The translations under genes and the position numbers were made by a program. The notes beneath the pieces were generated by a model. The model saw only the letters and a program-made list of their open reading frames with translations. It did not search any database and was not told the DNA's origin. From positions 806,001 to 870,000 of the forward strand of contig CP091734.1 of the NCBI GenBank assembly GCA_022009995.1: DNA of 64,000 bases. The letters are read 5' to 3'. Of this stretch, positions 27,403 to 35,783 are shown in pieces. The stretch comes from Clostridiales bacterium. Its GTDB lineage: Bacteria; Bacillota; Clostridia; Christensenellales; CAG-917. Position 1 is the stretch's first letter. Each line of letters begins with the position of its first letter.

Positions 27403-28721
27403 TGTTTGAAACTATTAAAAACGCATTCGGAACAAAAGAAATACGCGTAAAAATCTGGGCAACGCTTTTGTTGCTTCTGGTTTACCGTATCGGCTGTTTT
27501 ATTCCCGTGCCCGGACTTAACGTCAGTATTATTTCGGACGCTTTGAAAGGTAGCAGTGCTTCGTCGTTCTTGAACGTAATCAGTGCTATCACGGGCGGGT
27601 CCCTTTCGCAAGGTACGCTTTTTGCTCTCGGAATAATCCCGTTTATCAATAGTTTCATCATAATGCAACTTCTGACGCTCATCATTCCCAAACTGGAAGA
27701 AATGAGCAAAGACGGTGAAGAAGGCCGTAAAAAAATCACGCAAATCACTCGTTACGTCGCAATCGTACTCGCAGTGGTTCAAGCCATCGGCATTGCGTTT
27801 TTATGGAAGAATTACATCAACCCCATTTACGGAATGCAAAAGAACTGGCTTGCGATGATTTACGTAATCGTAATTCTCGTCGGCGGCAGCGTAATGGTAA
27901 TGTGGCTGGGCGAAAGAATCACGGAATACGGCATCGGCAACGGTACGTCGCTTATCATCTTCGTCGGTATTCTTTCAACGGCGGGCACCTCGCTTCTGAA
28001 CGCGTTCAGAACAGTCCCCACCGATCCCAACAAACTCTGGAACATTTTCGGGTTCTTAATCCTTGTCCTGGCACTCTTTGCGTTCATCGTCTTTATGGAC
28101 GGTGGCGAAAGAAGAATCACGGTGCAATATGCAAAACAGGTTAAGGGCAACAAAATGTACGGCGGACAAACCACGTTTATTCCTATTCGTGTAAACGCGT
28201 CGGGCGTTATGCCGATAATCTTTGCGTCGTCGTTCATTATGTTCCCGCAGATGATAATCAGCTTCATTCCCAAACTTGCCGAAAGTAAATTCGGCGTATG
28301 GTGGATGAGAAACCTTACCACTTCCGGCGGAACCTGGTGGGGCAGCCTGATTTACTACATCTTCATGGTTGTATTCATCATCTTCTTTGCATATTTCTAT
28401 TCGATGATTCAGTTCAACCCCGAAGACGTTTCAAAGAACATTCAGCAATACGGCGGGTTTATCCCCGGTATTCGTCCCGGTAAACCCACGTCGGATTACC
28501 TTAAACGTATCAACAACCGTATTACTTTGTTCGGAGCAATCTTCCTTTCGATCATTTGCGTAATTCCTACGTTCCTGTTCAACGTTATCGGCAAGGACAT
28601 CGGACTTTCAAGCGCATTTTCGGCAACCGGACTTCTTATCGTAGTATCCGTCGCGCTGGAATTCAACAAGTCGCTTGAATCGCAAATAATGATGAGACAT
28701 TACAAGGGATTCCTTAAATAA
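27402..28721 (+). CDS. secY: Preprotein translocase subunit SecY
   Basis: This intact 439-residue, ten-helix channel protein of the Sec translocase has the plug and helix 2 region with SGGSLSQGTLFALGIIPFIN, and cytoplasmic loops with AKQVKGNKMYGGQTTFIP and FIPGIRPGKPT, which contact SecA and the ribosome. It works with the SecA encoded at 56.7 kb. The start is coupled to rplO. Confidence 0.97.
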   Translation: MFETIKNAFGTKEIRVKIWATLLLLLVYRIGCFIPVPGLNVSIISDALKGSSASSFLNVISAITGGSLSQGTLFALGIIPFINSFIIMQLLTLIIPKLEEMSKDGEEGRKKITQITRYVAIVLAVVQAIGIAFLWKNYINPIYGMQKNWLAMIYVIVILVGGSVMVMWLGERITEYGIGNGTSLIIFVGILSTAGTSLLNAFRTVPTDPNKLWNIFGFLILVLALFAFIVFMDGGERRITVQYAKQVKGNKMYGGQTTFIPIRVNASGVMPIIFASSFIMFPQMIISFIPKLAESKFGVWWMRNLTTSGGTWWGSLIYYIFMVVFIIFFAYFYSMIQFNPEDVSKNIQQYGGFIPGIRPGKPTSDYLKRINNRITLFGAIFLSIICVIPTFLFNVIGKDIGLSSAFSATGLLIVVSVALEFNKSLESQIMMRHYKGFLK

Positions 28722-28806
28722 TAAAGTATGAGGGAAGCGGCGCAAAGCGACGCTTCCCGAAACCTTGCTTTTAAGGACGGGGGAAAGAGTTTTTTCAGGA
28801 GAGTTT

Positions 28807-29430
28807 ATGAATATTATTCTTTTGGGCGCACCCGGAGCAGGAAAAGGCTCGCAGGCGGCGAAAATATCGGAATATTACAAAATCCCGCACATTTCGACGG
28901 GCGACATATTCCGCAAAAACATTAAGGAACAAACGGCACTCGGCAAACTTGCAAAGACTTTCATCGACGCAGGCAATCTCGTGCCCGACGACGTGGTTAT
29001 CGATCTCGTCAAAGACAGGCTTTCAAACGACGACTGCAAAAACGGATATATCCTTGACGGATTCCCTCGCACCATTCCCCAAGCCATCGCGCTTGACAAG
29101 GTTGCGGATATCGACGTCGTTCTGAACATCGACGTTCCGTTTGACGTCATCGAAGACAGACTGACCGGCAGACGAGTATGCATTTGCGGCGCAACCTATC
29201 ACGTATCTCAACTTAACGGCAGGGATACCTGCGAAAAGTGCGGTCAAAAACTTTTCATCCGCGACGACGACAAAATCGAAACGGTGAAAGCGCGCCTTAA
29301 AGTCTATGAGGAACAAACCGCGCCTCTCGTCGAATATTATCAAGGTCTCGGCCTTGTCAAAACGATTAAAGGACGCGACACCGTCGACGAAACTTTTGAA
29401 GAAGTCAGGAAGGTTCTCGATACGTTATGA
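28807..29430 (+). CDS. adk: Adenylate kinase with zinc-binding lid
   Basis: This 207-residue enzyme converts ATP plus AMP to two ADP. The P-loop GAPGAGKGSQA is at residues 7-17, DGFPRTIPQA is the AMP/ATP core, and the lid holds CICGATYH and CEKCG, four cysteines that bind structural zinc as in Gram-positive Adk. I choose the ATG at 28807, preceded by CAGGAGA, over the upstream in-frame start. The stop overlaps map (ATGA). Confidence 0.95.
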   Translation: MNIILLGAPGAGKGSQAAKISEYYKIPHISTGDIFRKNIKEQTALGKLAKTFIDAGNLVPDDVVIDLVKDRLSNDDCKNGYILDGFPRTIPQAIALDKVADIDVVLNIDVPFDVIEDRLTGRRVCICGATYHVSQLNGRDTCEKCGQKLFIRDDDKIETVKARLKVYEEQTAPLVEYYQGLGLVKTIKGRDTVDETFEEVRKVLDTL

Positions 29431-30167
29431 TTTACCTTAAAACCGCAAGCGACTTTGAAAAATGCGCGTGGCGGGCGCAATCGTCAGGGACACCCTTTTG
29501 CTTATGGAAGAAAAAGCGAAAGAAGGCGTCACGACGGCGGAACTTAACAAAATCGCCGACGCTTACATCAGAAAATGCGGCGCAGAACCGAGTTTTCTGA
29601 ATTACAACGGATATCCGTTCAGCATTTGTGCGTCGGTCAACGAGGAGGTCGTCCACGGGTTTCCTTCCAAAAGGGCGCTTAAAGACGGCGATATTGTGAG
29701 TATCGACGTGGGGGCCGTAATCAACGGTTTTCACGGAGACGCGGCAAGGACATTCCTTATCGGAAACGTAAAGGAAGAAGTCAGAAAACTTGTCGAAGTA
29801 ACGAAAGAATGTTTCTTTAAGGGGATCGAAGCCTTTAAGGACGGAAACAGACTTTCGGACATCGGAATCGCGGTGCAGACGTACGCCGAAAGTTTCGGAT
29901 ACGGCGTCGTGAGAGAAATGGTCGGACACGGCATCGGCAGGAAAATGCACGAAGATCCCGAAGTCCCGAATTATTTTACGGGAAGAAGGGGACCGAGACT
30001 TGAACCGGGTATGGCGCTTGCCATCGAGCCGATGATAACTCTCGGCAGTCCGGACATCTGTCTTGACGAAAATCAGTGGACGGTGTCGACAATCGACGAA
30101 ACCCGCCGCGCATTACGAAAATACCACAATTTTAACAAAAAACGGCCTCGAAATATTGACATTATAA
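29427..30167 (+). CDS. map: Type I methionine aminopeptidase (two consensus frameshifts)
   Basis: Map removes the initiator Met from new proteins with a two-metal site. The ligand residues lie in VSIDVGAVINGFHGDAARTF, GHGIGRKMHEDPEVPN and LEPGMALAIEPM. Joining is needed near 29457 (A6T to A5T) and near 30103 (A-run), where the readable end becomes HYENTILTKNGLEILTL with a stop at 30167. The corrected length is 247 residues. Confidence 0.93.
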
Positions 30168-30184
30168 AAAAATTAATGTATAGT

Positions 30185-30465
30185 ATGAAAATCAGTGTCG
30201 GAAGTATTGTCCTGTCAAAAGCGGGACGCGACAAAGGAAGATATTTCGTCGTGACGGAAGTCGTCGACGAAAACTACGTCAGAATTTCCGACGGCGACCT
30301 TCGCAAAGCGGAGAAAGCCAAACTCAAAAAGTAAAACACTTGAAGTTCAGCGGTGATAACTTGCCCGAATTTGCAAATATGCAAAACAAGGACAAGGGTG
30401 TTGTCAACGCCGAACTTCGTAGCGCGTTAAAAGCGTACAAAAACACCTGTAAGGAGGAACAATAG
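30185..30465 (+). CDS. KOW-domain RNA-binding (L14e-like) protein (one consensus frameshift)
   Basis: The N-terminal KOW motif reads VGSIVLSKAGRDKGRYFVV, followed by VRISDGDLRKAEKAKLKK, as in the small L14e-like protein that many Clostridia encode between map and infA. The frame must change near 30330, where A6G is read as A5G; the joined protein is about 93 residues and ends KNTCKEEQ at 30465. The role is unknown, probably ribosome-associated. An earlier in-frame ATG at 30176 is possible; no clear ribosome-binding site decides between them. Confidence 0.75.
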
Positions 30466-30686
30466 TGTCCAAGGAAGACGTCATCGAAGCGGAAGGCCGC
30501 GTTGTCGAGGTTATGCCCAACGCAACTTTCAAGGTTCAGCTGGCAAACGGTCATATCGTTATTGCCTACTTGTCCGGAAAACTCAGGATGAATTATATCC
30601 GTATTCTCGAAGGAGATAAGGTTACTATTGAAATGAGTCCTTACGACCTTACGAAAGGTAGAATTACCTGGCGTAGCAAAAATTAA
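30465..30686 (+). CDS. infA: Translation initiation factor IF-1 (GTG start)
   Basis: This 73-residue single OB-fold protein binds the 30S A site during initiation. It has SKEDVIEAEGRVVEVMPN and the conserved GKLRMNYIRILEGDKV. The GTG at 30465 overlaps the preceding stop (TAGTG) and follows GGAGG by 7 bases. Confidence 0.96.
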   Translation: MSKEDVIEAEGRVVEVMPNATFKVQLANGHIVIAYLSGKLRMNYIRILEGDKVTIEMSPYDLTKGRITWRSKN

Positions 30687-30700
30687 TGGAGGTATCAACA

Positions 30701-30817
30701 ATGAAAGTCAGACCGTCTGTTAAACCTATGTGCGACAAATGCAAGGTTATCAAAAGAAACGGCAGAGTTATGGTTATCTGCAGCAAAAATCCCAGCCACA
30801 AACAAAGACAGGGTTAA
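30701..30817 (+). CDS. rpmJ: 50S ribosomal protein L36
   Basis: This 38-residue protein, found by eye, starts MKVRPSVKPMCDKCKVIKRN. The CDKC pair plus a later Cys and His (VICSKNPSHKQ) form the zinc site of type-1 L36. GGAGG lies before the ATG. Confidence 0.96.
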   Translation: MKVRPSVKPMCDKCKVIKRNGRVMVICSKNPSHKQRQG

Positions 30818-30940
30818 TTTCACTATTGCATATTATCTGCCGGTAGCACGCGGCTGATTACCGTATCATTCCATTTACATGCGGTATGTGTGAGGGCGAC
30901 AATATAAAATATCATTTGTAAATTTAATGGAGGTTACAAA
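30818..30940 (+). promoter_or_regulatory. Structured leader before rpsM
   Basis: This 123-base gap is unusual inside an operon. It has CGGTA at 30841-30845, TACCG at 30859-30863 and CGGTA again at 30882-30886, so the middle element can pair with either neighbour but not both. That could form a switch or a pseudoknot, as in known alpha-operon leaders bound by S4. Confidence 0.4.
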
Positions 30941-31307
30941 ATGGCACGTATTGCTGGCGTAGATTTACCCCGCGAGAAAAGGCTTGAAATCGGACTTACC
31001 TATATTTATGGTATCGGCCGTCCCACTGCCACGAAAATCTTACAGGAAACCGGCATTTCCCCCCGACGTCCGCGTCAAGGATTTGACCGAAGAACAAGTA
31101 AGTCTTCTCAGGGAGTATATCGAAAAGAATCTTCACGTCGAAGGCGATTTGAAGAGAGAAATTTACACAAACATCAAACGACTGAAAGATATCGGTTGTT
31201 ATAGAGGCGTAAGACATCGTAAAGGCTTACCCGTACGCGGTCAGCGCACGAAACAAAACGCGCGTACCTGCAAGGGTCCGAAGCGTCTTGTCTCACGCAA
31301 AAAGTAG
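30941..31307 (+). CDS. rpsM: 30S ribosomal protein S13 (one consensus frameshift, insertion)
   Basis: S13 contacts P-site tRNA and the 50S subunit. ARIAGVDLPREKRLEIGLTY and RGQRTKQNARTCKGP are typical. This is the one clear insertion: a C6 tract at about 31063 should be C5. Correcting it gives ETGISPDVRVKDLTEEQ and exactly 121 residues, the B. subtilis length. Confidence 0.95.
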
Positions 31308-31317
31308 GAGGTAACTT

Positions 31318-31710
31318 ATGGCAGCACCCAGAAAAGTTATTAAGAAACGTAAAGACTTAAAACGTATTGAAAAAGGTTGCGCGCATATCCATGCCTCTTT
31401 CAATAACACTATCGTTACCATCACCGACACCGAAGGCAATGCCATCAGTTGGTGCAGCGCGGGCAAACTCGGCCTTAAAGGTAGCCGTAAGAGCACCCCG
31501 TACGCAGCGCAAATGATCGCAGAAGCCGCTGTCAAAGACGCGCTTCCCCACGGATTAAAGAGTGTTGAAGTTTACGTCAAGGGTCCCGGCGCAGGTCGCG
31601 AAAGCGCAATCCGCGCAATCAACACCGCAGGCCTCGAAATCACCCTTATCAAGGACGTCTCTCCCATTCCTCACAATGGTTGCCGTCCTCCCAAACGCAG
31701 AAGACTGTAA
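31318..31710 (+). CDS. rpsK: 30S ribosomal protein S11
   Basis: This intact 130-residue S11 (AHIHASFNNTIVTITDTEGN, VKGPGAGRESAIRA, HNGCRPPKRRRL) forms the mRNA exit region of the platform. The frame is clean and the length is normal. Confidence 0.97.
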   Translation: MAAPRKVIKKRKDLKRIEKGCAHIHASFNNTIVTITDTEGNAISWCSAGKLGLKGSRKSTPYAAQMIAEAAVKDALPHGLKSVEVYVKGPGAGRESAIRAINTAGLEITLIKDVSPIPHNGCRPPKRRRL

Positions 31711-31724
31711 GGAGAATTTGATTT

Positions 31725-32315
31725 ATGGCTAAATATACAGGACCGGTACTTAAAAAGTGCAGAGCGTTGGGTATCAGCCCGATGGAACTCGGCATCGATA
31801 AAAAATCAAACCGTCAGGTTAAAGTTTCCAGAAAGAAACAAAGCAACTACGCTTTGCAACTCAAAGAGAAACAGAAGGTTAAATTTATCTACGGCATTCT
31901 TGAAAAACAATTCAAAATGTACTACAACAAGGCTGAAAGAATGCGCGGCGTAACGGGCGAAAACATGCTCGTTCTTATCGAAAGCCGCCTCGATAACGTC
32001 GTTTATCGCCTCGGCCTCGGCAGCAGCCGCGCTATGGCGCGCCAGATCGTAAACCACGGTCACATCACGGTAAACGGACACGTCGTCGACATTCCGAGTT
32101 ACCTTGTGAAAGCGGGTGACGTCATTGCCGTTAAATCCAACAAACAGGACAAAGTCATGTATGCGGACATCAAAGAAGGCAACAAAGTCGTACTTCCCGC
32201 ATGGCTGTCCTTTGATAATGCAACCCTCACCGGAAAAGTCGAGCGTCTTCCCGAACGCGCGGATATCGACCCGTCTATTTCCGAACATCTCATCGTTGAG
32301 TTGTACTCGAAATAA
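31725..32315 (+). CDS. rpsD: 30S ribosomal protein S4
   Basis: This intact 196-residue S4 begins MAKYTGPVLKKCRALGI and has an S4 RNA-binding domain (SRLDNVVYRLGLGSSRAMAR). It lacks the N-terminal zinc cysteines of some S4 proteins. S4 starts 30S assembly and often regulates the alpha operon. Confidence 0.97.
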   Translation: MAKYTGPVLKKCRALGISPMELGIDKKSNRQVKVSRKKQSNYALQLKEKQKVKFIYGILEKQFKMYYNKAERMRGVTGENMLVLIESRLDNVVYRLGLGSSRAMARQIVNHGHITVNGHVVDIPSYLVKAGDVIAVKSNKQDKVMYADIKEGNKVVLPAWLSFDNATLTGKVERLPERADIDPSISEHLIVELYSK

Positions 32316-32360
32316 TCCGATTTTGACAATCAGATTATCCTTTATAGGAGGAATTGTTCT

Positions 32361-33309
32361 ATGATGGAAATGAAACGACCTAAAATCACTTACGAAGAGA
32401 ACGAGTCGGGCAGTTTCGCCCGTTTCGTGGTAGAGCCTTTGGAACGCGGTTTTGGTACGACGCTTGGGAACAGTTTAAGAAGGATTCTTCTTTCCGCACT
32501 TCCCGGTGCAGCACCCGTCGGCATTAAAATTGCCGGCGTCGACCACGAATTTTCAACCATTCCCGGTGTACGCGAAGACGTTACCGAAATTATCCTTAAT
32601 ATCAAAGGTCTCGCAATCAAAATCCACGGCGCTTGCCCCGAAAAGAAGGAAATCACCCTTTATAAGAATACGGCAGGTCCCGTGACGGCCGCAGACATCA
32701 GCGTTCCTTCCGATGTTGAAATTCTTAACCCCGATATGTATATCTGCAACCTCGAACAGGGCGCAGTGCTCGATATGTCGATTTATATCGATACCGGTCG
32801 CGGATACGTTCCCGCAGACCGCAACAAGGACGCCAAAGCGCCCATCGGATATATTCCCGTCGACAGCATCTACACCCCCGTCGAAAGCAAACTACACTGT
32901 CGAGAGCACCCGTGTCGAGCAGAGCATCGACTTTGACAAACTGACAATCGAAGTCCTTACAAACGGCACCGTTTCCGCAAAGGAAATCATCAGCCTTTCT
33001 GCAAAAATCATGAACGACCACGTTCAGCTTTTCGTCGACCTTATCGACAATATGTCGAGCTACGATATTCTCGTTTCGCAAGACGACGACAAACAACAGA
33101 AAGTGCTTGAAATGTCCGTCGAGGACCTTGACCTCAGCGTTCGTTCGTACAACTGCTTGAAACGCGCAGGTATTCACACCGTCGAGGATTTGACCAAAAA
33201 ATCCGAAGAAGATATGCTTAAAGTGCGTAATCTCGGCCGCAAATCGCTTGAAGAAGTCATCAATAAACTTCACGACCTCGGCCTTGATCTTCGCAACAAA
33301 GACGAGTAA
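32361..33309 (+). CDS. rpoA: RNA polymerase alpha subunit (one consensus frameshift)
   Basis: The N-terminal dimerisation domain (FVVEPLERGFGTTLGNSLRR) and C-terminal DNA-binding domain (ELSVRSYNCLKRAGI-type, here DLSVRSYNCLKRAGIHTVED) are both present. The frame breaks near 32891, where A5C is read as A3C. Restoring two A gives ESKNYTVESTRVEQ, gap-free against B. subtilis. The corrected length is 316 residues. Confidence 0.96.
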
Positions 33310-33320
33310 GGAGACTTTTT

Positions 33321-33830
33321 ATGGAACCCAAAAAATTAGGAAGACCTACCGACCAACGTCTTGCCGTCCTCAGAAACCAGGCAAGCGAACTCTTGTGGTA
33401 TGGCAAAATAGAAACAACCGTTGACCGCGCTAAATCGGTCAAAAGCATCGCTGAAAAACTTATCACCCTTGCTATCAACTCTTACGAAGATACCGTTAAG
33501 GTTACCAAAACCAAAACGAACTTGAAGGGCGAAAAAGTCGAAGTCGAATTCACCAACGACGGCCCCAAAAAACTTGCTGCACGCAGGAAAATGATCGCCG
33601 AACTTCGTGATATCCCCGAAGCCAAAGAGGAAAAAGAAAGCAAAACCGCATATGCCAAACGTACCGCGGACGTCAGCAATCCTCTTGTTGAAAAACTCTT
33701 CAACGAATATGCTCCCAAATACGCAAAACGCGCGGAAGAGAAAGGTCAGAAGGGCGGCTACACCCGCATCGTCAAACTCGGCGAACGTCGCGGCGACGCA
33801 GCATCCATGTGCATTCTGGAATTGCTGTAA
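33321..33830 (+). CDS. rplQ: 50S ribosomal protein L17 with internal insertion
   Basis: L17 lies near the tunnel exit. The start (KKLGRPTDQRLAVLRNQASE) and end (GGYTRIVKLGERRGDAASM) are typical, but at 169 residues it is about 50 longer than B. subtilis L17. The extra charged segment spans about residues 58-110 (TKTKTNLKGEKVEVEF and KEEKESKTAYAKRT). There is no frame error. It is the last gene of the operon. Confidence 0.95.
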   Translation: MEPKKLGRPTDQRLAVLRNQASELLWYGKIETTVDRAKSVKSIAEKLITLAINSYEDTVKVTKTKTNLKGEKVEVEFTNDGPKKLAARRKMIAELRDIPEAKEEKESKTAYAKRTADVSNPLVEKLFNEYAPKYAKRAEEKGQKGGYTRIVKLGERRGDAASMCILELL

Positions 33831-33844
33831 TCTTTAAAACTAAG

Positions 33845-33870
33845 GCACGCGGAAATGCGTGCTTTTTTTT
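33845..33870 (+). terminator. Terminator of the ribosomal protein operon
   Basis: The stem GCACGC/GCGTGC with a 6-base loop is followed by eight T. Confidence 0.85.
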
Positions 33871-33917
33871 ATGCAAAAATTATTGATAATATCGCGCGTT
33901 TTTTATATAATTGACCT

Positions 33918-34657
33918 ATGCAAAAGATTCTGAGTACAATGCGTCGGGCGATAACCGACTACAATATGATCAGTGACGGCGACAAAATCGTCGTGGGCGT
34001 TTCCGGTGGCAAAGACAGTTTATTGCTATTGACCGCCTTAAAGCCTTTCAACGCTTTTCTCCCGCGAAATTCGACCTTGCCGCAATCACTATCGACATGG
34101 GCTTTAAGGACGCGTCTGTCGCCGAAAAACAGGCTTTGTCGGCGTATATTGCGGAACTCGGCGTGCCGTATTACGTCGTCGACACCGATATTGCCGAAGT
34201 CATCTTCGAGGCAAGGAAAGAAAGCAATCCGTGCAGTCTGTGCAGCAAGATGCGTCGGGGCGCGCTTAACAACAAGGCAATCGAGTTGGGATTCAACAAA
34301 CTCGCCCTCGGGCATCACGCCGACGACGTCGTGCAAACCATGCTGTTGTCGCTTTTGTACGAAGGCAGGTTTTCGACTTTCCAGCCCGTATCTTTTATGG
34401 ACAGAAGCGGCATAACGCTGATACGTCCGTTCATTTACACAAGCGAATCGGACGTCAAAGGCGCGGTCAACAAACTGAACCTGCCCGTCCTGCACAATCC
34501 GTGCCCCGCGAACAAGCACACCCAGCGCGAATACGTCAACGAACTTGTGAAAAGGCTCACGAAGGAAGTGCCGTACGCCCGCGAAAGAATGCTTGGCGCA
34601 ATCTATCACCCCGAACGTGCAAACCTTTGGCAAAAACCCGATAAATCCGACGATTAA
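33918..34657 (+). CDS. ttcA: TtcA-like tRNA thiolation (PP-loop) protein (one consensus frameshift)
   Basis: TtcA-family enzymes thiolate tRNA using ATP and an iron-sulfur cluster. The PP-loop is VGVSGGKDSLLL (about residues 32-43). CSLCSKMRRGALNNKA supplies a CxxC pair, LGHHADDVVQT is the family core, and a later NPCPANKHTQRE supplies a third Cys. One A is missing near 34046 (A4G to A3G). The corrected length is 246. TtcA modifies C32 in enterobacteria, but the Firmicutes group is less studied, so the target base is uncertain. Confidence 0.8.
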
Positions 34658-34660
34658 AAG

Positions 34661-34691
34661 GTCATAAATCCGTTGTCCCCCTACATATTTT
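34661..34691 (+). promoter_or_regulatory. Sigma-E-like sporulation promoter of spoIIID
   Basis: GTCATAAA (34661-34668), a 15-base spacer and CATATTTT (34684-34691) resemble the B. subtilis sigma-E consensus. SpoIIID is a sigma-E target there. The Shine-Dalgarno GGGGGA follows 11 bases later. Confidence 0.55.
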
Positions 34692-34709
34692 ATAAAGCAG
34701 GGGGAATCA

Positions 34710-34967
34710 ATGGAAAGGAATATCGAAAGGATTTTAAGGGAAGCCCGATACGTCTTGGAAAACAAGTGTACCGTGCGGGAAGGCGCAAAAAAATTCGGCG
34801 TGTCGAAAAGCACTTTTCACGCCGACGTCACTTATAAATTGAAAGACGTCGATAAGGAAACGTACGAAAAGGTGCAACGCCTTATGGATTATCACTTTTC
34901 AATCCGCCATTTAAGGGGCGGCGAAGCGACAAAAAGAAAGTATAAACAATCAAAATCGCCCGTTTAA
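34710..34967 (+). CDS. spoIIID: Stage III sporulation transcriptional regulator SpoIIID
   Basis: This 85-residue helix-turn-helix protein has CTVREGAKKFGVSKSTFHAD, then the hallmark MDYHFSIRHLRGGEATKRKY with its basic C-terminal helix. In B. subtilis SpoIIID tunes mother-cell genes between sigma-E and sigma-K. Its presence, with a sigma-E-like promoter, suggests the organism can sporulate. It stands alone between ttcA and a terminator. Confidence 0.93.
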   Translation: MERNIERILREARYVLENKCTVREGAKKFGVSKSTFHADVTYKLKDVDKETYEKVQRLMDYHFSIRHLRGGEATKRKYKQSKSPV

Positions 34968-35006
34968 CGGCAAAAACAACCGCACTCATTAAAGTGCGGT
35001 TTTGTT
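34968..35006. terminator. Terminator between spoIIID and the XRE genes
   Basis: The stem ACCGCACT/AGTGCGGT is flanked by A-rich and T-rich sequence and can serve both convergent units. Confidence 0.75.
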
Positions 35007-35013
35007 GTGTGGT

Positions 35014-35220
35014 TTATTCTCGTCCAACGAGTTCGTCGATAGTAATATCGAAAATGTCCGCAAGTTCCCACAGCGTTTCGATATCCGGCGTATTTCGCCC
35101 GATTTCGTAATTACTGATAAGGGTTTTTCGGCTGCCGAAACGAGCGGCTAATTCTTCCTGCGTAAGCCCCGCCTGTTTTCGGAAAAACCTGATATTTTCC
35201 GCAATTTTAATATTTTTCAT
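35014..35220 (-). CDS. XRE-family small repressor (copy 1)
   Basis: This 68-residue protein is almost wholly a Cro/C1-type helix-turn-helix: FFRKQAGLTQEELAARFGSR, then TLISNYEIGRNTPDIETLWE, then a dimerisation helix ending ITIDELVGRE. It is the downstream member of a tandem pair; the two proteins are about 60 percent identical and end with the same nine-residue pattern. It begins 5 bases after the stop of copy 2. The gene probably arose by duplication. Confidence 0.85.
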   Translation of the reverse strand: MKNIKIAENIRFFRKQAGLTQEELAARFGSRKTLISNYEIGRNTPDIETLWELADIFDITIDELVGRE

Positions 35221-35225
35221 ACAAA

Positions 35226-35432
35226 TTATTCTCTTCCGACAAGTTCGTCAAGGGTAATGTCGAAAATATCCGCAAGTTCCCACATTTTGAATATATCGGG
35301 AACGTTTTTGCCGTTTTCATAATTGCTGATTAATGACTTGTCGCTGTTAAAATGCGCGGCAAGTTGACTTTGGGTAAGCCCTGCTTGTTTGCGGTAATAT
35401 TTCAGATTTTCTGCAAATTTGAACGATTTCAT
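35226..35432 (-). CDS. XRE-family small repressor (copy 2), probably leaderless
   Basis: This 68-residue Cro/C1-type protein is a paralogue of copy 1 (YYRKQAGLTQSQLAAHFNSD). Its ATG lies 6 bases from a perfect 25-bp palindrome and has no ribosome-binding site; the palindrome arm supplies a TACTAT -10-like hexamer 7 bases before the ATG, so a leaderless autoregulated transcript is likely. The recognition-helix residues differ from copy 1, so the two may bind different half-sites or operators. Confidence 0.85.
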   Translation of the reverse strand: MKSFKFAENLKYYRKQAGLTQSQLAAHFNSDKSLISNYENGKNVPDIFKMWELADIFDITLDELVGRE

Positions 35433-35433
35433 A

Positions 35434-35463
35434 TTGACAATAGTACAAGAATCTTGTACTATT
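35434..35463. promoter_or_regulatory. Divergent promoter with perfect 25-bp palindromic operator
   Basis: Arms AATAGTACAAGA and TCTTGTACTATT (35439-35463) flank a single central A. For the plus strand, TTGACA (35434-35439) and TACTAT (35457-35462) are 17 bases apart, so the palindrome covers the whole promoter. The same element faces the XRE genes on the other strand. Confidence 0.75.
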
Positions 35464-35508
35464 TAATAAAAAGTTAAAGCATTCTCAACTTTGTAAAGGG
35501 GATTCAAT

Positions 35509-35724
35509 ATGAATTTAACAGAATTTAAGCGGGAAATTTTGAAACTTTTGAACGAAAACGGTCGGGATTGGAAGATTAAAAGCGACGATGGCTTTAATAT
35601 CGCGGTATTTACCGAAAACGACGGCAGTTTTATCGTAAAACTTCAAAACGGATCGTCGATGAAAAGAAAAACGAGGCAGTTACCGTTGAAAGAGTTTAAG
35701 GAAAAGTACGCGCCGCACGAATAA
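35509..35724 (+). CDS. Small protein of unknown function controlled by the XRE palindrome
   Basis: I do not recognise the family. This 71-residue protein is charged and soluble, with an N-terminal amphipathic helix (LTEFKREILKLLNENGRDW) and a strand-rich centre (IKSDDGFNIAVFTENDGSF), then a basic end. AAAGGGG lies before the ATG. Divergent repression by two XRE proteins suggests an inducible product such as a stress, phage-response or toxin-like factor, but nothing in the sequence proves this. Confidence 0.65.
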   Translation: MNLTEFKREILKLLNENGRDWKIKSDDGFNIAVFTENDGSFIVKLQNGSSMKRKTRQLPLKEFKEKYAPHE

Positions 35725-35741
35725 AACGAACAGGGCATAAA

Positions 35742-35771
35742 AAAAGACACTCGGCAGTGCGAGTGTCTTTT
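35742..35771. terminator. Bidirectional terminator
   Basis: A perfect 12-bp stem, AAAAGACACTCG/CGAGTGTCTTTT with a 6-base loop, lies between the small gene and the convergent fba. Confidence 0.9.
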
Positions 35772-35783
35772 GTTTTTGCTGAA

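Noticed and set aside
31060..31070. Programmed frameshift in rpsM and other ribosomal genes
   Set aside because: Not known in these families; simple tract-length errors explain them, and corrected lengths match homologues.
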